A DNA stretch of 64,000 nt from Mikania micrantha (Eukaryota > Streptophyta > Magnoliopsida > Asterales > Asteraceae), in assembly GCA_009363875.1 (NCBI GenBank), contig CM018691.1:1116001-1180000 (forward strand), read 5' to 3'. The notes under the pieces are model-generated. The model made no database searches, was not told the origin of the DNA, and saw only the letters and a list, made by a program, of their open reading frames with translations. Below are positions 1 to 11,900 of this stretch, piece after piece; positions within the stretch are counted from its first letter, which is position 1, and every line of letters starts with the position of its first letter. Both the position numbers and the translations under genes were made by a program.

Positions 1-293
1 AATGACTGAAAAGTAGAAAACAAAAGTCAGAAAGCAAAACCATTGTCGTATTCGTTCGGGTGACGATTCGAACGAATTACGCGCGAAGGCGACGCGATCT
101 GACGAAACGAAAACGAAACACGATACGATACGAAAATAATTTAATAAAATAAAATAAATAACATTTTACAATTTTGAAACTCATCAAAATAATTAAATTA
201 AACTCTTTTATTTAATTCCATTTAAATTACGCGTAATTTTCCGAAAACGTAACGAAAACGCGAACCGAGCAACCGAAATGGACCCAGACACCA

Positions 294-307
294 CACGTGA
301 TATAAAA
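294..307 (+). promoter_or_regulatory. LTR core promoter: G-box plus TATA box
   Basis: CACGTG (294-299) is followed directly by TATAAAA (301-307) and, about 20-50 bp on, by a pyrimidine-rich stretch of CTCT repeats, which is a typical plant start-site context. The same arrangement is at 9710-9723 in the 3' LTR. With the LTR start projected from the 3' copy, the TATA box is about 785 bp into the LTR. Confidence 0.75.
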
Positions 308-1110
308 GGTCTAATGATTGTGTTTTTCTCATTTTTCACCCTACAATTCTCTTTCTCTCTCTCATTTCCGGCTAGAATCAAAAACCCTCAAATTTCATCT
401 TCAATTGATCATAACTTCTTCATTTCTTAACGAAAATCAGTGATTCTTGAACCCACGCGAAGCCCTCGACGAGCTCTACATGAAAGTACAACGGATCTAA
501 AGATTTGGCCACTGAATCGTGAGGTATAATGTGTGAAAGACCACGAAAATTAGGGTTTTCTATGTTTTCTTGTTCGACACACACACCTAACCGGCCGATC
601 AACTCCTTGGTCGGAACCACACGACCATAAACAACCCTAACACTCACCATCCTTGAAACCACTAGTTGGGCACGAAATGGGGAAGATACTAGACCACCCT
701 TGCTACGGCCGAAGGAGACTATGGTTGGCCGAAGGGCAGCAGGCCGAATGTGCCCTTTCGCCGGCTATGGGTCGCCTCTCATTCGCAGGTAGCCAGTCAT
801 TCGGAAGCATCATTCGAGGGCCCTGATTCGGCATGGCCATCCCCCATTCGCCCATGCATCCATTCGCCGGTTTCTTTCCTTCGCCGGTCATCAGCTCAGT
901 CGACCACCATCATTCGCCATCTCCATTTCTTTCGGCTGACTAACTTCAGTCGCTAGCCATTCGGTCGTCCCTATTCCCCAGTCATTCGCCGGAGTTACAT
1001 TCATGCGGCCATTAGGTTGTTTCGGCTGGATCCAGACACTACTCCCACTCATTTGGGCCTTAACCATGCGAACTGAATATCACCATCTGAACCAGTAAAC
1101 CAAGAAATAA

Positions 1111-1575
1111 AAAGGCCCAACATGATTCCTATGGCCCATACAATTGTTCGGCCCATCTACTAGCTGGCCCAACATATTTATACACTAGACTCAAGGCTCA
1201 AGTTCGGTCCACAGGTCACTTGTGCAGCCCATTGTTCAGACCCAATATCAACTAGATCGGGCCAAGTGACAAATTCGGCCCATCCATCTTGTTTCAACCA
1301 TATGCACCCCTTCAGGCCCAATAACTTAGTTGGCCCATAATCATGGTTTTGGCCCAGTAACAATCAGCAGGCCCAATATGTATGTGAACACAGATCCTTA
1401 ACTCGGCCCAACCTTAGTGTATTCAATCCAATCTCTCGGCCCAATAGCAATAATCCTTGCGGCCCAATGAATGTAGATCACAAAGACCCATAAGGCCATG
1501 CTTATACTTGTGGTTATTTATTTATTGAATTTGGTCATAGAGAAATCAACCCAAGGCCACTCACATTCGGCCCAT
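1111..1575. promoter_or_regulatory. Cluster of GGCCCA (site II-like) words
   Basis: About 13-15 copies of GGCCCA, mostly followed by A or T, are spaced 15-110 bp apart in a single orientation; more in either orientation lie just outside. The reverse complement TGGGCC is the plant site II element recognised by TCP factors (established knowledge). The cluster is repeated at 10531-10995. It lies downstream of the TATA box, so it would be transcribed; regulatory use is an inference. Confidence 0.4.
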
Positions 1576-4076
1576 ATGGAGTTTCGGATCACTTGAACTA
1601 ATTAAGGATTTAACGTGTAAATAAATGGGGCTAGTAACAACATCGGAGGAATAATTAATCAAAGATAATAAATACTAGTTGATTTAAAATATAACCAACG
1701 AATTATTATTATGGTTGCATGGTTGATAAACAACTATGTGACAAACTAATTGGGCCTAACAAGAGCAAAGTATAAAACATTGAGCTATAAACCTAAATTA
1801 ATATTTGGGTTGTGTGGTAAGAATCACCAATTTCAAAGAAAGAATGTGTAATGTCAAAGATGTAAAAAAATCCCAAGAATAACTCCGGGCCGAATGGAGC
1901 TCAAGACCGAGAATCACGAGTGTTAGTCAACTCTAGACTAACACCTACATGCATATAAAGCAAAATAAGTAATACTTATGACTCAAATGCAATGTGAAAT
2001 CAATACAGGACCGTGAAAACAAACTCAATTATAACTCAGAGCGCGTGCATTCTTTCATTTAAGCTAAGTCAACTCAACAACTACAAGGTGAGTTCATATG
2101 CCCCTCTTCTTTAATCTTTACTGATTTTAAACTCTCGGGGCTGAGAAACATGCTTTACTTTTATTTATTTAAAAGTTTTGCTTACATATTGTTAATACTT
2201 TGATTATTTGATATTAAATTGCTTATTATCATAAATCATTGTATGCATGCTTGTTTGAATTCAAGAATACAGGAAAGATAAGATGATGATGATGATATTT
2301 TTAATATCATAACTCATCGATACAATAGAATAACTTAGTAGTAAGTTAACTCTTACAACACTTAGTTATTCTTGCAAGAAATGACACTGTAACAATTACA
2401 AGGGAACATGATGACATGATTACAAGAGCAAAACACAAGAATGATATAAAGATAATATATCTTTACTACATCATTCAATACAAGAGTTAATTAAGTGTAA
2501 TAAGACTATATCTTATAATACTTAACCTTACAACTCAACACATATTACAAGAAGAACAGGGAACATGGAATGATAATCATGATAATGTACTTTCATGATA
2601 ACAACATCATTCACTCAATTAATTAACATAACCTAATAAGACTAGTTCTTATTTAACTTTGTTAATATCACGGAGAACATATGACAATGAGAACAAGAGT
2701 ACAAGTGAATACAATTACAATTAATTACATTTGACCTGTTTGCATTATATCACTTCAATCATGTGCCAAATTGTACAAGTTGATCATGTAAGTCCCTTTA
2801 ATTCGCTGACCAGTTAGTTTGACGTGACTAAACCGACGATAGCATAGTGGTACCATAGGTTTGACAAACCTCTAGCTTGTAGGGCTAGTATGTTGATCGT
2901 AACAATTCAATGGCCGGTAACGTATGACCGGTGACAGGGCGACCTCAAGTCAGGTTCTGGTAAGCGACACATGGTGATATTAATCTACAGTGATAAGTAA
3001 TTAATCCAGCGAAAACCCTATTGACTAGTAGGTTGAGAAGGTGATCTACTCTCATGTTACACTACTAGTAATAGATTTCATTGAGGACAATAGACATACA
3101 AAGTGGTAGAGATAAATCGGATGCATTGAAATCTGATTACGTAAGGATTTCAATGGATTCCTTTTAGGCTCTATGCACTATGGTTCAAGGACAAGTTGCA
3201 AGGGGTTAACTCACACTCTTATTATTTAATAGAGTAACATCAGTTAACCCACCCCAAGTATAGAATAATACAAGGAACGGATTTCATTAATCTAAATCCT
3301 TAACATCTGGAGGGTTATCAATACTATGAATTAATAATTAAACCCCAGACAATATATTATTCTATCATCAATACAATACCTGAATACATATCAAACACGA
3401 TGAATAAACGGGTAATGGATATCTTTAGTTGTATCGCAAGTGGGGTAAACCTTGACTGAGTATGTGGTGGGATAGCGTTTGGGCTTGACCCTTGCGTGAT
3501 TCCCTATATATAAGCATACTTGATCAGGTGATACACTACTTGTACATAATAACTAAAGAGAGGCCATTGGGTGGAACAGATGAAACAAGTATTACAAGTA
3601 ACAAGTATGACAGTGTGGATGTGTGCATGATCAATTCAATGGTTTTCAATTTACTTATTTATGAACTCACCAACCTAGTGTTGACTTTGTTTAAATGCAT
3701 GTTTTCTCAGGTGACGGACAGATGTAGATACAATTGTGCAAGTGTTAAGCTAGTGGACTCTTAGAAGACCTAGCTTACTTTTGACTGCATACTTTTGATA
3801 TGACAAAACAGTGAATCACTTTTGTATATCTTGTACAGTTCAAGATATAAACTCATTGATTCTTTTTGATTAGATTTACTTAGTTAAATTATGATGTACA
3901 ATGTAATTTAACTTTGTAATTCTATTTCATGTCATGATTAGCATTTCTCATTTATATCTCATGTGCTATGTAAACAATCTGATCATTTGATTATCACTCA
4001 AAGATATCGCGCCCCGGGAACCTTCCGCCCGACGGGAAAACACGATCCGTTCCCGCCGGCCCGGGGTGTGACAGAT

Positions 4077-4095
4077 TGGTATCAGAGCCATGGTT
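4077..4095 (+). other. Gypsy-1 primer binding site (initiator tRNA-Met)
   Basis: The sequence TGGTATCAGAGCCATGGTT begins three bases after the LTR terminus. TGGTATCAGAGC is the usual plant LTR-element sequence complementary to the 3' end of initiator methionine tRNA. Minus-strand synthesis would start here. Confidence 0.9.
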
Positions 4096-4240
4096 ATAGA
4101 GAAATATAGGTCATATTACTTAAACGGTTTGGCCTAGACTATAACCTAGGGACCCTCATGTAGAGTTCTTATGATATAGGATTCTATTTGCATAATGTCT
4201 TCTGCTTCTGATCACTGCACTAACCGATTTCTTTTCGGTT

Positions 4241-4642
4241 ATGATCAGAATGCCGCCGCGAAGACAACCACCTCTATTACCGTTGACTCAAGGTTCAGCT
4301 CCGCATTCATCGACTCCATCACCAGCTGACTCTCCTCCGCATTCACCACCATCTCCACCTCCTCCTCCTCCTCCACACTCTCCACCACCAGGCTCAAGCA
4401 ATGTTCAGATGATAGATCCTGCTACTATCGCTTTGGCAACCCTGCTGAGTACTCAACTGACAAGTCAGCTGAAAGATGTCATCCCAGAGATGATAAACCG
4501 AATTCAAGGCCACGGCAACAATTCTGGCCATACTACAGGAGAGGCTAGTGGAAACACTAGTCATACTTCGGACTACTCCTACAAGTCTTTTGTAGGATGC
4601 AAACCTCCAAGTTTCACTGAGTTGAAGGAGCTGTTGGACTGA
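4241..4642 (+). pseudogene. gag: Gypsy-1 gag, N-terminal part cut by a frameshift
   Basis: This encodes the N-terminal part of the Gag structural protein, which would assemble the cytoplasmic particle. The 133-residue frame starts with MPPRRQPP, runs through a Pro/Ser-rich low-complexity region (about 20-50, with SPPPPPPP) and reaches the conserved entry to the retrotransposon gag domain (FVGCKPPSFTELK). It then stops. The continuation of the same domain is readable in another frame just before position 4660, so one base appears to have been lost around 4626-4640. With this single lesion the copy cannot make full-length Gag from its own mRNA unless the ribosome shifts frame. The start codon is the first ATG after the leader, about 165 bp past the LTR. 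Confidence 0.8.
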
Positions 4643-4659
4643 TCCAATGGCTAGAAAAG

Positions 4660-7600
4660 ATGGAGAATACTCTGGACATTAGCAACTGTCCAGAACACCA
4701 TAAAGTTCGCTATGCAGCTGGTTCATTCAGCAAGCGAGCACTTACATGGTGGAATGCTCAGATTCGAGCAAAGGGAAGAGATGAAGCAATGGCGATGCCA
4801 TGGGCAGAATTTAAGCTTCTTCTGAGGAACGAGTTCTGTCCGAAACACGAACTGCAACTGCTGGAAACGGAACTCTCGAACCATGTGATGAAGGGGGCTG
4901 ATCATATGACCTTCACCACTCGGTATCATGAGTTGGTGGCTTTGGTGCCAGAAATGGTACCAACATTGGAAAAGCTGATTGACCGCTATGTGGCGGGATT
5001 GCCTTCTTGCATCCAAAGTATCGTGTTGGCTGCATATCCTGCTACTTTGGAGGCTGCTATCTCCCTCTCAGCTAAACTTACCAAGGTGATGGTAAAGTCT
5101 GGAGTTTTGAAGGATGAGGTTGAAACAGCCAAGGCTGGAACTTCCAAGAAGTCGGATAAACGTCCGGCTAAGAAACAGAAAGTGGCAAGGAACTTTGCTG
5201 CCACTACTCAGGCCCCAATGCTTAATCAACCACCACCACTACAAGTCAGGAAGCCCTACACTGGCACTGCACCTTTGTGCAACACTTGTCAGTATCATCA
5301 CGCGCCAAACTCTCAGTGCATGCAATGCACAAACTGTGGAAAGTTTGGCCATTGGGCAAACCGCTGCAGGAGCACGGGAGCTCCAAACAGAAACAACAAT
5401 GCAGCCACTACTGCTGCTGCTACTGATCGCAGGTCTTGCTACAACTGTGGCGAACCTGGTCACTTCTCTAGGGATTGCCCCAAGAGAAATCAACAAAGGG
5501 CTCAAGCACCAAGGGGACGAGCCTTTCAAATAGGAGCTGCTGCAGCTAGACAAGACCCGAACGTCATTACGGGTACATTTCTCCTATCTGATTTCTATGC
5601 CTCTATATTATTTGACACTGGTGCGGATAAGAGTTTTATCTCATCCGATTTTGCTAGCCATCTTAATCATGTTGAGGAATCATTAGACTCCCCTTATACT
5701 ATTGAGATAGCTAATGGCAAACAGATTACAGTTGACACAGTACTTAGGAATTGCCCACTAACACTTGGTGATCATACATTTTCCATCGACTTGATACCGA
5801 TGGAGCTGGGCAGTTTCGACGTTATCATCGGAATGGATTGGCTATCTCTTAACCGAGTTGAGTTCATTTGTTCCGATAAGCTATTACGTATTCCTATGGA
5901 GAACAATGAGGTCTTGGAGATTCGTGGAGACCAAGCGAAACGCAGTGTCAAGATAATCTCGTGCATGAAAGCCCGCAAATGTTTACGGAAACAATGTGTT
6001 GCATTTCTGGCTCACGTGATTCAGAAAGACAAGAAAGCAATCAAGATTCAAGATGTACCAGTTGTGAGAGACTTTGCAGAAGTATTTCCGGATGACTTAC
6101 CGGGACTGCCACCCGAGAGATCGGTGCAGTTCCGAATCGATTTGATTCCGGGAGCAACTCCTGTAGCTAAGTCTCCCTACAGACTCGTACCATCGGAAAT
6201 GCAAGAGTTGTCAAACCAGTTGCAAGAACTTCTCGATAAAGGATTCATCCGACCGAGCTTTTCCCCGTGGGGAGCTCCGGTACTTTTTGTCAAAAAGAAG
6301 GATGGAACTTTCAGAATGTGCATCGACTATCGAGAACTCAACAAACTCACCATCAAGAATCGGTACCCGTTACCGAGGATTGATGATTTGTTCGATCAGT
6401 TACAGGGAGCACAGTACTTTTCAAAGATAGACCTGAGATCAGGTTATCATCAGCTCCGGATACAAGAAGAAGACATACCCAAGACGGCTTTTCGTACCCG
6501 ATATGGTCATTACGAATTCATGGTGATGCCGTTCGGTTTGACGAACGCACCGGCTGTGTTCATGGATTTGATGAACCGGGTGTGCAAGCCATATCTTGAT
6601 CAGTTTGTTATTGTCTTTATTGATGATATACTGATTTATTCAAGAACTGAGAAGGAACACGAACATCACCTCAAGACAGTTTTGGAGCTTCTGAAAGAAG
6701 AACAACTCTATGCCAAATTCTCTAAATGTGAATTTTGGTTAAGAGAAGTTCAGTTTTTAGGTCACGTGATTAACAGTGATGGTATTCACGTGGATCCTGC
6801 CAAGATTGAAGCAATCAAGAACTGGGATGTGCCTACAACACCGACAGAAATCCGATCATTTTTGGGATTGGCAGGTTACTACAGGAGATTCATTTCGAAT
6901 TTCTCCAAGATAGCCTTGCCTCTCACCAAACTCACACAGAAGTCTGAACCTTTTGTGTGGACTCATAAACAAGAAGAGGCATTCCAGACATTGAAACAAA
7001 GATTGTGCGATGCTCCAATCCTAACACTCCCAGAGGGCAGTGATGACTTTGTAGTTTACTGTGATGCTTCCCATCAGGGACTCGGATGTGTTTTGATGCA
7101 ACGAGACAAAGTCATTGCTTATGCCTCACGACAGCTAAAGATACATGAGAAGAATTACACGACACACGATCTCGAACTGGGAGCTGTTGTCTTTGCTCTA
7201 AAGATTTGGAGACATTACCTTTACGGTACCAAATGCACTATCTTCATAGATCACAAGAGCCTACAACACATATTTGATCAGAAGGAGCTTAACATGAGAC
7301 AGAGACGTTGGGTTGAGCTCCTGAACGATTACGATTGTGTGATCAAATACCATCCGGGCAAAGCAAATGTTGTTGCAGATGCTTTGAGTCGGAAGGAAAG
7401 AGTCAAACCTTTACGCGTTCGCGCCATGGGAATGACAGTGCAAACAAGTTTGAGAGATCACACTTTACGAGCACAACAAGAAGCAGTGGCAAGTGAAAAT
7501 CTGAAACGCGAGCTCGACTGTGGAGCCGAGAAACATTTTGAGACAAGACAGGATGGGGTTATCTACTACCTGGATCGTGTTTGGATTCCAGCATTAGATG

Positions 7601-8880
7601 AACTTCGAACACTCATACTTGACGAGGCACACAAGACACGTTATTCAGTTCATCCTGGTGCCGATAAGATGTACCAAGATCTTAGGTCATTTTATTGGTG
7701 GCCGGGTATGAAGAAAGACATTGCCACTTATGTTGGCAAATGTATCACATGTGCCAAAGTTAAAGCTGAACACCAGAAACCTTCGGGTTTGCTGGAACAA
7801 CCGGAAATACCACAATGGAAGTGGGAACAAATAGCTATGGATTTCATTACCAAGCTACCCCGCACTTCCAGCGGACACGATTCGATTTGGGTTATCATTG
7901 ATAGATTAACCAAGTCCACACATTTCTTGCCGATCAGAGAGACGTACAAGATGGAGAAACTTGCAAGACTATACATTGATGAAATAGTAGTGAGGCATGG
8001 TGTGCCATTGTCTATTATTTCAGACCGGGACAGTCGATTTACTTCGCGGTTCTGGCAATCATTGCAACAATCCTTAGGGACAAGTGTTAACTTGAGCACC
8101 GCTTATCATCCACAAACGGATGGACAAAGCGAACGCACCATTCAAACCCTAGAGGATATGTTGAGAACATGCATCCTAGACTTCGGTGGAAGTTGGGACA
8201 CACATTTACCACTCATTGAGTTCTCCTACAACAATAGCTACCACAGCAGCATTGGATGTGCTCCTTTTGAAGCACTCTATGGTAGAAAATGTCGGTCTCC
8301 AATTTGTTGGACCGAAGTGGGAGACACCAGAATAACTGGGCCTGAGCATGTTCAGGAAACTACTGATAAGATAGCCCAGATTCAACAACGATTACAAGCA
8401 ACACGTAGTCGCCAAAAGAGTTACGCAGACAAACGGCGCAAGCCTTTGGAATTCGATGTGGGTGACCGAGTCATGTTGAAAGTGTCCCCATGGAAAGGCG
8501 TAGTTCGGTTTGGGGCTAAAGGCAAGCTAGCACCTCGGTATGTCGGACCGTTTGAGATTACTCAACGCATAGGACCTGTGGCATACAGACTCAGACTCCC
8601 TGATGAACTCAGTGGGGTACACGATGTGTTTCATGTATCAAATCTCAAGAGGTGTTTAGCAGACGAAACATTGATCATACCGTTGGAAGATATACAAATT
8701 GATGAGCAATTACATTTCATTGAAGAACCTGTAGAGATTATGGAACGTGAAGTCAAAAGACTGAAACGGAGCCGTATCCCTATTGTAAAGGTTCGATGGA
8801 ACTCCAAGCGTGGACCAGAGTTTACCTGGGAGCGCGAGGACAACATGAAAGCAAAGTATCCCCATCCGTTCGAGAACTAG
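4660..8880 (+). CDS. pol: Gypsy-1 Gag(C-term)-Pol polyprotein, uninterrupted
   Basis: One open frame of 1406 residues. Residues 1-150 are the rest of the gag domain (TWWN, then an FKLLLRNEFCP stretch). Two CCHC zinc knuckles lie near 223-236 (CTNCGKFGHWANRC) and 260-273. The aspartic protease has its active site LFDTGADKSF near 317-326. Reverse transcriptase carries the catalytic FIDDILIY near 653-660. RNase H covers about 795-910 (VYCDAS, VADALSRK). Integrase has a zinc-binding end near 1000-1030, a catalytic core about 1060-1165 with SDRDSRF and SERTIQTLED, and a GPF module (RYVGPFEI) near 1295. The chromodomain-like tail is about 1350-1406 (VKVRWNSKRGPEFTWE). It encodes the enzymes for cDNA synthesis and insertion; the chromodomain is thought to steer insertion into heterochromatin. 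No stop interrupts it. The true start lies upstream across the gag frameshift, so the listed ATG is only the first in this frame. Confidence 0.93.
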   Translation: MENTLDISNCPEHHKVRYAAGSFSKRALTWWNAQIRAKGRDEAMAMPWAEFKLLLRNEFCPKHELQLLETELSNHVMKGADHMTFTTRYHELVALVPEMVPTLEKLIDRYVAGLPSCIQSIVLAAYPATLEAAISLSAKLTKVMVKSGVLKDEVETAKAGTSKKSDKRPAKKQKVARNFAATTQAPMLNQPPPLQVRKPYTGTAPLCNTCQYHHAPNSQCMQCTNCGKFGHWANRCRSTGAPNRNNNAATTAAATDRRSCYNCGEPGHFSRDCPKRNQQRAQAPRGRAFQIGAAAARQDPNVITGTFLLSDFYASILFDTGADKSFISSDFASHLNHVEESLDSPYTIEIANGKQITVDTVLRNCPLTLGDHTFSIDLIPMELGSFDVIIGMDWLSLNRVEFICSDKLLRIPMENNEVLEIRGDQAKRSVKIISCMKARKCLRKQCVAFLAHVIQKDKKAIKIQDVPVVRDFAEVFPDDLPGLPPERSVQFRIDLIPGATPVAKSPYRLVPSEMQELSNQLQELLDKGFIRPSFSPWGAPVLFVKKKDGTFRMCIDYRELNKLTIKNRYPLPRIDDLFDQLQGAQYFSKIDLRSGYHQLRIQEEDIPKTAFRTRYGHYEFMVMPFGLTNAPAVFMDLMNRVCKPYLDQFVIVFIDDILIYSRTEKEHEHHLKTVLELLKEEQLYAKFSKCEFWLREVQFLGHVINSDGIHVDPAKIEAIKNWDVPTTPTEIRSFLGLAGYYRRFISNFSKIALPLTKLTQKSEPFVWTHKQEEAFQTLKQRLCDAPILTLPEGSDDFVVYCDASHQGLGCVLMQRDKVIAYASRQLKIHEKNYTTHDLELGAVVFALKIWRHYLYGTKCTIFIDHKSLQHIFDQKELNMRQRRWVELLNDYDCVIKYHPGKANVVADALSRKERVKPLRVRAMGMTVQTSLRDHTLRAQQEAVASENLKRELDCGAEKHFETRQDGVIYYLDRVWIPALDELRTLILDEAHKTRYSVHPGADKMYQDLRSFYWWPGMKKDIATYVGKCITCAKVKAEHQKPSGLLEQPEIPQWKWEQIAMDFITKLPRTSSGHDSIWVIIDRLTKSTHFLPIRETYKMEKLARLYIDEIVVRHGVPLSIISDRDSRFTSRFWQSLQQSLGTSVNLSTAYHPQTDGQSERTIQTLEDMLRTCILDFGGSWDTHLPLIEFSYNNSYHSSIGCAPFEALYGRKCRSPICWTEVGDTRITGPEHVQETTDKIAQIQQRLQATRSRQKSYADKRRKPLEFDVGDRVMLKVSPWKGVVRFGAKGKLAPRYVGPFEITQRIGPVAYRLRLPDELSGVHDVFHVSNLKRCLADETLIIPLEDIQIDEQLHFIEEPVEIMEREVKRLKRSRIPIVKVRWNSKRGPEFTWEREDNMKAKYPHPFEN

Positions 8881-8898
8881 AGCCCGACTTTGATGCTT

Positions 8899-8933
8899 AA
8901 ATTTCGGGACGAAATTTCTTTAACAAGGGGAGA
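8899..8933 (+). other. Pre-PPT palindrome and polypurine tract of Gypsy-1
   Basis: An inverted repeat, AAATTTCGGGACGAAATTT (8899-8917), is followed by the purine-rich tract CAAGGGGAGA (8924-8933) just before the LTR. The tract would prime plus-strand DNA synthesis. The palindrome recurs at the equivalent place in Gypsy-2 (24891-24909) and Gypsy-3 (59771-59791). Confidence 0.8.
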
Positions 8934-8934
8934 C

Positions 8935-11900
8935 TGTAACATCAAGTGCCAGATCGTCCGGCAAGTCCGTACGGTATGTGTACTTTCACTTTACACTATG
9001 TGCAAATACGTATATGTGAACAGTGTTTATGATAACAGATTTCAGAATACAATACACAGTTGTACGTATTTTAGTGCAAACTTAAATACATTAAGTACAA
9101 CGTACATTTGAAACATCAGTTGTGTTTATTAAGTGAAAACTTAATTACAGTTAACACAACGAATCAAGAGAAACAACAGTTTTCAAGTGAACAACGAAAA
9201 CATATCGGTTGCGATCTGATGTCCACAGATGACATGAATCAGATGGCCGACGAATCAGTACAAGATAAATGCGAAAACAGGATGTTTAGTTGAGTCCGAC
9301 AGTGAGGAAACACAATTCAAACACAAATACAGTGTTATTTCAGAATAACGAACTGACAGTGTGTTTGCGTGGGTGACGATTCACACAAACATATCTGTGA
9401 GTTTAGAGTTCTGAAATAATGACTGAAAAGTAGAAAACAAAAGTCAGAAAACAAAACCATTGTCGTATTCGTTCGGGTGACGATTCGAACGAATTACGCG
9501 CGAAGGCGACGCGATCTGACGAAACGAAAACGAAACACGATACGATACGAAAATAATTTAATAAAATAAAATAAATAACATTTTACAATTTTGAAACTCA
9601 TCAAATAATTAAATTAAACTCTTTTATTTAATTCCATTTAAATTACGCGTAATTTTCCGAAAACGTAACGAAAACGCGAACCGAGCAACCGAAATGGACC
9701 CAGACACCACACGTGATATAAAAGGCCTAATGATTGTGTTTTTCTCATTTTTCACCCTACAATTCTCTTTCTCTCTCTCATTTCCGGCTAGAATCAAAAA
9801 CCCTCAAATTTCATCTTCAATTGATCATAACTTCTTCATTTCTTAACGAAAATCAGTGATTCTTGAACCCACGCGAAGCCCTCGACGAGCTCTACATGAA
9901 AGTACAACGGATCTAAAGATTTGGCCACTGAATCGTGAGGTATAATGTTTGAAAGACCACGAAAATTAGGGTTTTCTATGTTTTCTTGTTCGACACACAC
10001 ACCTAACTAACCGGCCGATCAACTCCTTGGTCGGAACCACACGACCATAAACAACCCTAACACTCACCATCCTTGAAACCACTAGTTGGGCACGAAATGG
10101 GGAAGATACTAGACCACCCTTGCTACGGCCGAAGGAGACTATGGTTGGCCGAAGGGCAGCAGGCCGAATGTGCCCTTTCGCCGGCTATGGGTCGCCTCTC
10201 ATTCGCAGGTAGCCAGTCATTCGGAAGCATCATTCGAGGGCCCTGATTCGGCATGGCCATCCCCCATTCGCCCATGCATCCATTCGCCGGTTTCTTTCCT
10301 TCGCCGGTCATCAGCTCAGTCGACCACCATCATTCGCCATCTCCATTTCTTTCGGCTGACTAACTTCAGTCGCTAGCCATTCGGTCGTCCCTATTCCCCA
10401 GTCATTCGCCGGAGTTACATTCATGCGGCCATTAGGTTGTTTCGGCTGGATCCAGACACTACTCCCACTCATTTGGGCCTTAACCATGCGAACTGAATAT
10501 CACCATCTGAACCAGTAAACCAAGAAATAAAAAGGCCCAACATGATTCCTATGGCCCATACAATTGTTCGGCCCATCTACTAGCTGGCCCAACATATTTA
10601 TACACTAGACTCAAGGCTCAAGTTCGGTCCACAGGTCACTTGTGCAGCCCATTGTTCAGACCCAATATCAACTAGATCGGGCCAAGTGACAAATTCGGCC
10701 CATCCATCTTGTTTCAACCATATGCACCCTTCAGGCCCAATAACTTAGTTGGCCATAATCATGGTTTTGGCCCAGTAACAATCAGCAGGCCCAATATGTA
10801 TGTGAACACAGATCCTTAACTCGGCCCAACCTTAGTGTATTCAATCCAATCTCTCGGCCCAATAGCAATAATCCTTGCGGCCCAATGAATGTAGATCACA
10901 AAGACCCATAAGGCCATGCTTATACTTGTGGTTATTTATTTATTGAATTTGGTCATAGAGAAATCAACCCAAGGCCACTCACATTCGGCCCATATGGAGT
11001 TTCGGATCACTTGAACTAATTAAGGATTTAACGTGTAAATAAATGGGGCTAGTAACAACATCGGAGGAATAATTAATCAAAGATAATAAATACTAGTTGA
11101 TTTAAAATATAACCAACGAATTATTATTATGGTTGCATGGTTGATAAACAACTATGTGACAAACTAATTGGGCCTAACAAGAGCAAAGTATAAAACATTG
11201 AGCTATAAACCTAAATTAATATTTGGGTTGTGTGGTAAGAATCACCAATTTCAAAGAAAGAATGTGTAATGTCAAAGATGTAAAAAAATCCCAAGAATAA
11301 CTCCGGGCCGAATGGAGCTCAAGACCGAGAATCACGAGTGTTAGTCAACTCTAGACTAACACCTACATGCATATAAAGCAAAATAAGTAATACTTATGAC
11401 TCAAATGCAATGTGAAATCAATACAGGACCGTGAAAACAAACTCAATTATAACTCAGAGCGCGTGCATTCTTTCATTTAAGCTAAGTCAACTCAACAACT
11501 ACAAGGTGAGTTCATATGCCCCTCTTCTTTAATCTTTACTGATTTTAAACTCTCGGGGCTGAGAAACATGCTTTACTTTTATTTATTTAAAAGTTTTGCT
11601 TACATATTGTTAATACTTTGATTATTTGATATTAAATTGCTTATTATCATAAATCATTGTATGCATGCTTGTTTGAATTCAAGAATACAGGAAAGATAAG
11701 ATGATGATGATGATATTTTTAATATCATAACTCATCGATACAATAGAATAACTTAGTAGTAAGTTAACTCTTACAACACTTAGTTATTCTTGCAAGAAAT
11801 GACACTGTAACAATTACAAGGGAACATGATGACATGATTACAAGAGCAAAACACAAGAATGATATAAAGATAATATATCTTTACTACATCATTCAATACA

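Larger units (their letters stand above)
1..4073 (+). repeat. Gypsy-1 5' LTR (left 483 bp outside window)
   Basis: This is the same sequence as 9418-13491 and ends in TGTGACA immediately before the primer site. By eye the two copies differ at about 20 substitutions plus a few small indels, including a 4-bp one near 588, in about 4.07 kb. Roughly four of the substitutions lie in the first 2.7 kb and about sixteen in the last 1.4 kb. The TATA box lies near the left end, so most of this LTR is transcribed R-U5. Small ORFs inside it, such as 750-956 and 3492-3764, occur in both LTRs and show no protein family. Positions 690-1000 are rich in TTCGCC/TTCGGC words. Confidence 0.95.

Noticed and set aside
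750..956. ORF of 68 codons, repeated at 10170-10376
   Set aside because: It is the same LTR sequence twice, with TTCGCC repeats, no family and an opposite-strand ORF over the same bases.
3492..3764. 90-codon ORF in the Gypsy-1 LTR, repeated at 12910-13182
   Set aside because: No recognisable domain; position in R-U5 and duplication by the LTR explain it.
4077..4095. tRNA gene fragment
   Set aside because: It is only the primer-site complement of the tRNA 3' end directly after an LTR; no cloverleaf is present. No tRNA gene was seen anywhere in the window.
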